Shown piece by piece: positions 11,192 to 23,100 of a stretch of DNA of 28,837 nt. Position 1 is the first letter of the stretch; each line of letters starts with the position of its first letter. The stretch covers positions 801,063 to 829,899 of the forward strand of contig NW_014577078.1 of assembly GCF_000485595.1 (NCBI RefSeq). The letters run 5' to 3'. Origin of the DNA: Priapulus caudatus (taxonomy: Eukaryota > Priapulida > Priapulimorpha > Priapulimorphida > Priapulidae). The position numbers and the translations under genes are program-made. The notes beneath the pieces were generated by a model. That model worked only from the letters and a program-made list of their open reading frames with translations, was not told the DNA's origin and searched no databases.

Positions 11192-14100
11192 CTGCAACGC
11201 GTGACCCAACGGTGACAGTTAGTCGTGCAAATTATTTAGACACTCAATTTCAGCTGGTTCAATTAGTTAGTAGTTAGAATGCCTCGTCAGCAATACATGC
11301 TGTATAGTGTACACATAATATGATGTAGTTATAATAGTATCGCTACCTGCTATATCAATATTACTCACATAAAACACAACTGATTTAAACAATTTTCAGA
11401 ACTCTATCAGAATCAAATAAGGTTTTGGCAAAACACAGCACAAGTTAACTCGGCTAACGAATCAATAATCAACAGAGCAGAAAAAGCCTCACCTTGATTT
11501 GCACCAAGAAATCTCGCAGGTGTTCCTTGAAGGCAGCTATGTTTAGATTCAAGTTAAACATTCCCTGCACAGTTATCTTGATCTGTGGACTGAATGTGAA
11601 AGTACGCATCACCATTTATGTTACTGTAGATTCTAATTCTCTAGCAATAACAGTCTCTTCCACAAAATGTTACACCTTTGTTAAAATTGCAAGTTACATG
11701 ATTCCTGATAAACATTTAAAATGGCTTCTAAATCATCACCACCTGGGACCCATTGTCAGAAACAAAATTAGTCTTACCATTGACTTCCACTCATAACCGT
11801 TGACAAAAACATCGTATGGTTACGAGAACGAAAAATCCTCGGAAATTTCCTCCTAACATTACGAGAGCCCAGACCCTCTCGGAACTTTAATATTAAGATG
11901 AAAATAACACATTTATACTAAGAATTACAATTATAGTGATATTACATTTTATATGAATGAGTAAAATGTGTTTTTCTTGAAAAACACACCAAAAACATTA
12001 ATCATCTACCGATCGTAAACCAAAACAAACATGATTTACAAATGGCGTATGGTCTTTGTTCTCATTTTAAATATTTTGATAAGCCACGACTCTCGCGTCT
12101 CGTGTTACAGTGTGAGAATCATGTCTTGTTGTGCCGAATAAATCCATGACCGCGTCGTTTTTCATCAATATTATTTATTTGTGGTTACCCATCATAATAT
12201 GCATAAATTACTGTGATGTACACTAAATGTGTATGAATTTGAATTTTGCGATCGATTCTTATCCAATCAGCAGCCTTGTGACATCAAATTATGAAGTTTC
12301 TGTTATCCTAAGTTTTCTCATAGCTGCGATGCGTTTTTGTTAACGCTACTCTCGTAACATCAACATTAGTAGTAAGTGCTATCCTAGCATTAACATTAGC
12401 ATTAACTTTACGATGTTTCTGACAACGGCTCCCTGGCGTATATATTTAAACACAAACTAGCAGTGTGTTCTAACAAATTCTCACAACACACGTTTCTCTC
12501 AATTTATATAACATCGTCATGGGAGTTGAAAATCGGGAGTGCTACTAAATGTGCACTAAAGACGATAATTTAATTAGAACACCGTAGCACATGGCATCTT
12601 CTCATAAACCAAAGCTACACAGCTGTACACAGCTACACACTGCACTAGCTACTCACTCAGTGAGGTGAGGGAAGGCTGCCTTCAGAAGGTTGGCGACGTA
12701 CTGCTGAATGTACTCTACGTTGTTCTGCGACGTGTTACTTGTGTTCAGTGGTGTTGTCACTTTGCTGTTCTCGAGAATGCTGAACATGTAGGCCAATATC
12801 GTAGCCTGCATTGTCAGGCCTGTAACCGTAAAAACAGATGTTGACATTCTAACGACAGTCACATAGACAACACACAATCAGGGTGACCACTTTATCATTG
12901 AGAAACACTGAATGCTAAATGACCGTCCTGTAGCAACGTGCACACGCACCCAATACATAACCCATTCAGCATTATAACCGAGGACAAGCACAGGTAGGAC
13001 AGGATGCAATACGTATGTGTGCGCGCAGCATTGATGGAGATAGATGGTGGGACGGTAAGGGAGAAGTAGGGTAGGAATCAGCATAAAGAATTTTTTTTCA
13101 AGAAACAGGGCCCATACAGACAAGTCAAGACAAAATTCAAGGAGTTTTCCAGGACATTTCAAGGACCTAATTTTTATTTTTCAAGCATTAAAATTCTAGC
13201 TTAACTTAATAAAATTCAGTGTTTTCAGACTTAGCACAGCTTGAAAAGATACATTACATGGAATAGAGGACATGAAAACTTCTGATTCAGAAAAAAACAG
13301 AGATTAACTGTGAAAAGTATTCATTATGATGAGGTTAAGGAGATTAAAAATATGCACATCTTATAAACTTTGCCCTGTATGCATCCATGCTTTCCCATCT
13401 GTGGTTATAAATACACAGCCCTCTAGCATTTCTAGCACCTCTAGCACGACTCATACTTGATAGTGATATGAATACGATTTCTACAAAACGCTTCACCACT
13501 CGTTCAATATGACAGACTGAATTCTTCAGACTAACACAACGTTACTGCACTAGAGCCTACATTATGCATGATTGTATGAAAACAATAATAAATGCAATGG
13601 TGCTGAACTCGCAGCCTCGCTGCTGCCCTGTAAGATTTGTAATAAAATGAACACAGACATATTTATTGCTTTATATTTCTTATTTTATAAATTCCATTAG
13701 TTTTGAGTACTTTCCCAGGGCAATAACAACTTTTCCAGGACAATTCCAGTATAAAACACAATATTTTAAAATTCAAGGAGTTTACAAGAACATCGTTCAT
13801 ACAGGACTGAATTTTTTTTTAAATTTCAATGACTTTTCAAGGACATTTTATCAGAAATTCAAAGACATTTTATCAGAACTTCAAGGACTTTTTATCGGAA
13901 TTCATACACAGAACAAAACATACCTGGATTAATTTAATAACCCCATTCTTAATCACTGTCACCTCTAAAACTTACCTGGATCACATTAATAAACCCTTCT
14001 AAACACTGTCACTTCTACAACATACCTTCATTTACTGACTCATTTACTGACTTACTGTAATATGTGATCATCATTTAACTGTCTATCGTGTCTATCGTGT

Positions 14101-17100
14101 CTATAGCTTTTTAAGCTCATTTAACACAATTTTTATTGAGGTTTGCACATTATTGATGGTACAAAATTTCTTTTTATTACAGGCAAGGATTCTTTCTAAA
14201 AATTCAAGGACATTTTCATGAAATTCAAGGACTTTTCAAGCACAAAATCAACATTTACTAAATTCAAGGACATTTTCATGAAATTCAAGGACTTTTCAAG
14301 CACAAAATCAACGTTTACTAAATTCGAGTACTTTTCAAGGACTGTGCGAACCACGAAGGTATCAAATTCCAGGACATTTCCATTCCATGCCTGTGCAGAC
14401 CGTGAGAAAACATTAAGACAAGATAATAAAAATGAGAAAAACACCGTGATAGAGGAGAGTAACCTTGCATGGTGGTTGTAACCTTGTTTCGGTCCACTCA
14501 CTTATAGTACTTTCAGCCTAACGCTATGGTACGGGCAATGTGAGTGCAATGTGAGTGCAATGTGAGTGCAATGAATCCACCAAAGGATCACGGTGTCACG
14601 TACCTGCTGTGTGCGACGTGTCGGTGACGATGGAGAACATGTGCTGCAGGATATCAGTGTAGTAGGTCTGGTAGAAGCCCTGTGCAGCACCCTCACTCTG
14701 CTCAATATTCTGCAGCAGCTGGAAGAGAATCTGCAGGCCAATGTCGGCGACATTGCGCATTGTGTGCTTGAATGCCCAGATGATCGAGTCCAGCACCAGC
14801 TTAAACTGCACCGGTGATATACTCAGGAATGCTGCAATGAGAGAGAGAGAGTTCCCAGAGTAATGCCAATTATAATTGAGAAAACCTTGCATATATAACC
14901 AGGTGAGCTCTGTACTAAATACGTCAAAACAAAACAATAAGCCCCTGTGGCACCTGTGCAAATAAATATGATGCTCTATCTATACGAAGATCAAAGAGGT
15001 TCACTCCACTCCAGGAACACTTACCAAAGATAAAATCTGTGAATAAATTATTCCCCCGTAACAAGCAATGTAACCTATGCTGTTCTAGACAATATTCACC
15101 TCATCTCATGCCCATAACATGTCAACGTTTATTACCCGCAATAATATTTTATTATAAGCATGCTTGCTTACCAGGAAAACAATGAGAATTCACAGCTTGT
15201 AAGAGAAGAAAGAAATTGGTTCTATGCTCTGGAAACTCTTCAAAGTCCTGTGAAAACGGAAAATGAAGCAACATTAATGGGAAAATCCATACACCACATT
15301 ACGTACTTTACATAAATGCATACTGGAATACAGCTAGCAATGTCACACACATACACTCACCTTATTAATCATCTCTAACGTACACTCAAATACAGCATCA
15401 AATATCTGTGGAATCTCACTGGTGATACAATTCTGAAATGTGAAAAAGAACAAACGTAAAACAAAGCCAGGCACTTTATCAGATGGTTTCTAAACCTTCA
15501 CATCAAGAGACTGTCAATAAAAATGCAAAGACATTAATAATGACAGCTTTAAAACCGCACTATTTCACCGCAGTTGCTAACGATGTTGCTTGCGACTTAT
15601 AACATGCACGTGCACATACCTCCAACTTGTTTACGATGGTTGCCATGGTGCTCAGCACCTCGGGCTCGCGTGCCGCTGGCACATTGCGCTGGTAATCGTT
15701 AAGTACTGCATCTAACAGAGGCGGGATGAAGTTGTCACAAACCTGTAGATGAATATACAGACACACATTCGGCAAGGCTACGAAGTCACCACTGTCACAG
15801 CATTCACATTGTGGTGAAAAATTACACTGATTAACGTTTTAATTATTACAAACATTCAAATGACTATAGAAAAGTACTAATGAACATTGAGTGAGAGGTA
15901 ACCACTACATAATAATAAAAAACCTTCAGCAGAAATACATCTCAGTACCTATTAGAATGTTGCTTACAATAACTAGGAGTATACATTTAGCATACGAGAA
16001 CATACATATCATCTCTGCTGGCACCAACAACCAACAGTGTATTAGTGTAATACGTCCCAGAATTAATGTTAGACGATACGGGTTGTACATTAAACTAACT
16101 ATTCCAAGATTTTTGCTCAGAAAAACTAAATATAGCTCAATATAGTCTCACCTGACTGGAAATATCACTGATTACACCAACATTAAAAATACTAAGATTT
16201 TATGCAGTTATAGCATAGAAAAATGGATTTCACCACATCGTAACAGCAATAAATTTTATCGTATGCCGATAATGCCTAATGGCAGAATTGGTAAACTTGT
16301 ATTTGTGTCGGTGATGAATTGAAAACAAGTGTATGCCTGTACTATGTCTACGGCAGATAAGCGGTGGCGCCACAAGCTAATCCATACTTCATATTAGTTC
16401 AAGATGACAGAAAACGAATGTTTACAATAACGATTAGTTCGAAACTGGCAGTTTTCGGTGAATACGAAGGTTCTAAGACATTTTATTGTTACTCTAGACA
16501 ATTGCTGTTACTCAAGCAATAACGGTAGGTGTCATGAAAGTGGTGAAAACACTGGAAAACTCTCGCAATAGTTACTTTAAATGTAAAACGTATCTCCTGA
16601 GTTTTCCAGGCCTTGGGAGGTCTACTTTCCAAGACTGCGATATTTAAACTGAGCACAATGCTGTTTCATGTACCCTTCAACCAATGATTAGTAACAAACA
16701 TGCATGATGGCAATTTTATTGCCTCTCAGACAATGATAATCTTCCCAGGACTGAACACAGTAATGACATAGTTTCTAAAACGGGATCTGCATAAACCTTG
16801 TATAATGATTTAAAAGCATCTCCCTGTGTGTGACTGCATACATCACCTGCCTAAATCTAGATGCACACATTACCTGTGCCCGCATCCAAGGAGCTAAATA
16901 TAACAAGGAGAGGAAGCGCCGCCATATCTGGCCCAAATTTGGGTTCGGCAGAGACCCTAGAACAGATTAGTGTTCTATTGTCTCTGGGTTCGGTCTGCAC
17001 AGCCGTTTCAGATGATTATGATCCATAGATGGCGCCCTTGAGGCGAAAAGCGCCCAGCCAATCCGCTTCCTCTCCTTGTTATATTTAGCTTCTTGCCCGC

Positions 17101-20100
17101 ATCTAGCTTGCACTCACCATCTGTGGGTCATTGGAGCGGCTAACCCAGCCTGAGATAAGCTTTAACGTCTCCTTTTTGACGGTGCGCATGGCACGGATGA
17201 GTGGCTGCTTCATCACCTGCTCACCGTTGAGTGTGATAGCCGCACTGATATTCTCAGACAGCACCTTGTACACGTTCAGCATGTCGAGGTAGATGCGACC
17301 CAGCTGCACGCAAGAAACACACAAATCAGCTAATGCCCGGCGCGCAGTCACCTTGCACGGTTGTTTTTCAAGAGCTGGCACAATAGCAAGGCAACAGAAA
17401 AACACGTTCGGAAACACAACGTTAGCTTACGCCTACCTGCACGACGAACGGGTGGCCGAGGGCCTTGCAGGCGCGCACGTTGGTCTTGAGGATGTTGCCG
17501 AGCTGCTTGACGGCATCCTCGTCCTTCAGCACCTCCACGTTCTTCGACGCCTGCGTGATGATGCCGTCCCACGCTTGGTTCGGCAATTGCATGTATTTCT
17601 CTATGAGCCGTTCCTGAGCCACGGCATCCGTCTGCGCGCTGATCATGTACCCTGTGTAAACACGGTACAGCAATAGTTTCATTCACTCTGCATATCAATC
17701 TCTTTCTACTATTGTTCTGCACTTTTAAAGCGCTAACATAAACAGGACACAAATAGTTTCAATGCACATGATAACGGATTAAACAATTTTGGGTTCAATG
17801 CTTAATAGTAAGGTTATGTCTATCCTTGAAACAATTTTGCTTCAATAATAGATTTATTAACACCCTAACAGTTAAGAAATAATAGTATTATTATAATACG
17901 CTTTTGAAATTAGCAAACAGGTGTCACCCTTCTTCATTATATTATCTAACACGTAGGCCTATATTTTAGAAGTCCATTTACGATTTCACACACATTCCCT
18001 GGAAAATAATTAATAAAATTAATAAAATACAAATTATGTCAGTATGTAGAGGGAAAGATAAACCACACACACAAATACCACATCAAACTCTCCATGGTTC
18101 AACACACAGCAATATATAACATATGGACAAAACAAGCATACAAGTTACATTACCGACAGCTTCGTAGAACGTGTGAACTTGCTGTGGCTGAAGATCACAA
18201 ATGATGGTACTGATCTGGTTGAGAATCTCTTCAATGAATGGCATGATTTCTCCTACTTGTACCTGTGGTGTCAATTCAAGATTCACCACACATTAGCATC
18301 TTTGCATATTGACATTCTCTTCAATGTGTTTAGTTCAAGCAAGCTTTTCAATATATCAAGTTTAGAAGTTTTATAAAGTTACTTTTAAGAAATAGAACCT
18401 TTGGTAAATTTACATTTTGTATTACGAACACTATTAATGTGCATAATACAATTATTTTTTTGAGCATTTCCTTTATTCAAATACCTCTAATGTCTAACAT
18501 ATTGTAAAAGTAGTGGAAAAATCAGTTAATAATGCCCACACTAAAGTTTTGCAACTCAGGACTCTGGAGTCATAGCAATGGACGACAATTTATTACATTT
18601 AGTTTGTTTGGCAACCTAGGCAAATGCACACTAGAATAAAATAAATAAATCTCCCTAAATGGCCGTGTACTCAAACACTTGCTGCCACAGTTTCTGGTAA
18701 TGTAAGATCAACTTTTAGCATCCATTATGAATACTGAACATGAGGGAGTTACCATTTAACTTCCGAAAAAAAGATTACCACAAGAATTTTAAGAGATAAA
18801 ATAATAAGTCAAGCCAAAAACCCATAATTCATCATATATAGTAAAGAAAGAAAACATTTCACACAGATTGACGTGACCTAGTAACATGCAAGAGGGCCAC
18901 CTGGCCGATTCTCTTGACATAACCATTAAAGCAGCATATGGCTTTTAAAGGTAATGGCAGTCTCTCATGAGCTCAGTTTACTGGCCGAGGGATGGAAGTC
19001 TAAAGCAAGCCTTGCAATGCTCACCTGTACAAAATGTCGCCGACACTTCTGGGCAATCTTGATGAATGTGTCGCAGGCCATGTCTTGTACACCGTCGTGA
19101 GTTTCTGAAACGGCAGAACACATGGATGATTTCGAAACGAACGCTAGTACAACTCAAACAAATTTCATCATGTAGCAAACTATTAATCAAGTTATGGTTT
19201 AAAGATTTCGTATGAATTAAAATTTAACATCAAAAACACTACGTTGAAACACTATTCATAATTTAGTAGCTACTTGGTTTCAGAGTGCAACGTAAGTGTC
19301 TGAACTTACTGCAGAAATATGCACCACACATGCGTAAGTGTGCACGATCTGAGTGTACCAAAGTAGTACATCAGGAAGCACCACGTGGGCCCTCCACCTA
19401 CATACCTAAACGTACTACGTGTATTTTCCATGTGACCAGTGCACACATGCAGCCAGTAAGGAAAAATGCACCATGCATGGAACCCAATCAAAGTGCCTGA
19501 ACGTAGTGTTAAAGTACGCACCATGCATGAACTCGAACAATTTGTTCACGACTGTTTTCAAGAACTTCCAGTGAGCGCGCAGGAAGCGTGGGTACTGGCC
19601 CACGACGTACATGATGTTAGACGCAATGATAGCCTTGTTGTCCTTGCCGCGCTTTTGCTCACACAGCCCAAGAAGATCCTGCAAGATAAACCACGAGCCT
19701 TCAGTACACCTCAGCCAGACTAATATTACCAAATGTGATTAACACCAATACAACAAAATACATCATCAACTCGTGTTAAACTCTAAACTAAACAATAAAC
19801 GTATTTATTAAACTCCATGACCAAATTTGATTAATAGCTATATAAACAAATGGATAAACCACGACTCCAAGTACAACACATGCCATGTGAATGTTTCCTA
19901 CTATGATTAGAACACACTACACATAGTTAATGTTAAATACGGTATAGCATTGATTAAAATCCTACGATCAAATGTGAATGATGAATATTATACCTAGGAA
20001 ACTAGGGTAATTTTATTCATTTGTTAGTCAGTCAGACTGTGTCTGATACCTTGATTACGGTGACTAGGAACCTCTTTTCATCTTCCTCGTGCATGGCACC

Positions 20101-23100
20101 ACTGATAGACCCAATGGCCCAACACAACTGTAAACACAAACCAGAAGTGTTTATGTTTTAAGTAAGGTACACACGAAATTATCGACATATAGATAAACAT
20201 ACAAGTGTATAAAATACAGGCGGTAATGGTTACTTCTGTATGAGAATGTGTGAGATCTTATCAACCATTATTCAGGTACAGTTAAAACTGTGATGGCACC
20301 TCTATAGAACAAACGCATGTCTAAAAAGAACACTTGGCGTTTCCTCCAAGTAGCAAATTCTACAGTAAAATCACCTCTATAAAATGGCTGCACGCCTAGA
20401 ATCCAACCACATCAACATGCAGTGGCATAAAATGCAGATGCTACACTCACAATTATACTCGGGACAAGTAAAAAAGGATCTTACCGTGTTCAGATTCTTC
20501 CACGACCATTCCGTCCCATTCACTTGTGCATGTAGTTTCTCTGTCATGATACGCTCCGTGTCTGGGTAGTCCAGATGCGTCAGGTACACTGCAAATGGTA
20601 AGAATCCAGTCAGATAGTCAGATAATGTATTCGACATATTGCACATTAGACACGCCATGACCAACATCAGACAGACCATACACTCTGTATATGATACTTC
20701 CCAAAATGCATTTAATATATTGACAGTACTCAGATCTAAGCACCAATTACTGGATTTGTGACGTCGTGTTTATTTTGATAATGGTGGTTTTCACGAAAGA
20801 ACCTACCTGTAAATAGGCTCATCATATCATGTAGGGTTCTTTGTTCCTGACAATGCCTTACCAATAATCAAAATGACATGATTGCTAAGCAATCTCATTT
20901 TAAATTTGTGATTTTAGCTAACCAATATTTCTAATTGTTGTAATATACTTGTCTCCTTTTTAAGTTACTGCGTTGAAACATGGGACGCTGCTGACTGACC
21001 GGCAGTAGACCGGGGGTAGCGGGAAAACACACCTAGCGTTTCTCTCATGTTCTTGTACATGTTAATTGCATCAGTGTCCTTCATGAACTCACGAACTACC
21101 TCGCCCTGCTCATTCTCCACGACCAGAACCTCCTCCGGTTTCGCCATGCGACCCACCATGATCAGCCGCACCTGAAGACAAGCGAGTAGACGTGGTTAGT
21201 TCCCCTCGAGCCGCGACACAAGCTCAAAACTGGATTTACATTGCCGATTTTTAGTCACGAAGAAGCTGTCGGTAGCCGAGCTAGCATCACAACCTGAACA
21301 TGGGCCACACTCAAAATGTTAAGAACTGCAGCGCACCTTAGACAGCATGGGGTTGTAGAGAGTTCTTCGCTGCGGAGTCTCTGTTTTTGCTTGGCCTAGC
21401 AGAAGAGGCGACGTTGACGCTGTGAAGGGACTCTCTCTGTACAGCTCAGCTGCCAGCGAGTTCCAGTATTCAAGACAAATCTTGAATATCTCTGTCTCCT
21501 CCACTTCCGAGATCATAACGAGATAGTGAAGTGCCTGTTAAGGAATCATTGCCTATTAATTGTTACACACATGGACCTTCTGACAGCACATACTAGAACA
21601 CTTTCAAGATGAACCCGAACAACAAAAGATTCCAGACATCTGCCAACACCAAGACTTCTTCTCCTTTCTGTGCTAGAGTGAGTGTAAATCTTCTGTGTGT
21701 GCTCACCGAGTGTAGGGAGTCTGAAAGCTCTGGCTGCTTTTCAATTAGCTGCCCATGCTCCTTGAGAAAGGTGCAGAAAAATAGACTCAAGTTCTGGATA
21801 AACTTTTGCTCATCATCCTGCCCATTAGCATATGCCTCCTTGATGTTAGTATGTAGTGGCAGCATCTGAAAATACAGCCACAGATGCACCAATTACTCAC
21901 ACATATACATATAATCAAGAGCTAATAATACCTAGAGTGTACAACGGAAAAACGGGAAAATAGTGCTATTTCACGACTACATTATTCTACTTTGCCTGCG
22001 AGTCTAGAATAATTTCATGGTATTGCATTAAGCAGAATTCCTTGCTCTCTACAACAAGACCAACCGCTTGTCAATACGATACTCCTAGGCTGAGATATCG
22101 GCTCCTAAACCTCCCCTCCCACATGCCTTACGCCGCTTTGAATCCACATCATTCAGCAACCTACACGCGTCTAAGCATTGCTTCGTGAAAGTTCGGTTTT
22201 TCAGCGATAAATTTATGAATGAACGGTGCTTCGCCTATGCCTTTATCTTCCATTATCTTTCCTAGCACGGCTAATGCCCGTCATGATGGAGCCGGCCCCA
22301 TCAAGTTTTTACAACGCAGCTCAGTTACTCAGTGTAGTAAGAGTACCAAATTTGGGCATGTGACATCAATTATCAGCGCTCCAAGCGGTGACGGAAACCG
22401 ATAGCCAAAATGCTTAGACGCATGGAGGTTGCTGAATGATGTGGATTCAAAGCGGCGTAAGGCATGTGGGAGGGGAGGTTTAGGAGCCGATATCTCAGCC
22501 TAGGAGTATCAAATTGACAAGCGGTTGGTCTTGTTGTAGAGAGCAAGGAATTCTGCTTAATGCAATACCATGAAATTATTCTAGACTCGCAGGCAAAGTA
22601 GAATAATGTAGTCGTGAAATAGCACTATTTTCCCGTTTTCCGTTGTACACTCTAGGTATTATTAGCTCTTGATATAATACACATGAGCATAAAAGCTCCC
22701 ATGCAAACCTGTTCCCATCTTTCACCAACGCACGCACGCACGCACACACACAACATTGCAAGCAATTAAATACCAGACACATGTACACAATGCACGTTCA
22801 CCTAACATCACAAGCCTCAGCCCAAGTATCAGTGACACACAGCTATATTCTAGTGAAGATCGGTGATCACTTACCTCTCGCAACCTCCCGGTTGCGAGGC
22901 TGAAGAGGAGCAAAAACTGCTCGTCATACTGGGAGACGTTCACTGAAGCTGAAGACGAGATAGAAGATGCAACAAATTAGCATGCGGTAGCACAGCACGC
23001 ACACTGTAATTGTTAGCTAACCTGCTTCACATATCACTAGTGCATTGTGAAGAATAGACCTCGTCAATTACTAAATGCCGGCAACCAAAAACCACTCTCC

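Noticed and set aside
12657-12662. In-frame TGA after FPHLTE as the end of CRM1
   Set aside because: An ideal GTGAGT donor begins two bases earlier, and two further exons complete the conserved C terminus at the expected length.
16552-16609. CTGGAAAACTC and GAGTTTTCCAG, an 11-bp inverted pair with a 35-bp loop
   Set aside because: Short arms without a target duplication or multiple copies nearby; could arise by chance or be a fragment of the TTCCAGGAC-type repeat.
22219-22404. A 61-codon frame in the middle of the 756-bp element as a transposase remnant
   Set aside because: Too short, with no recognisable catalytic motif, and it ends at the inner edge of the right arm.
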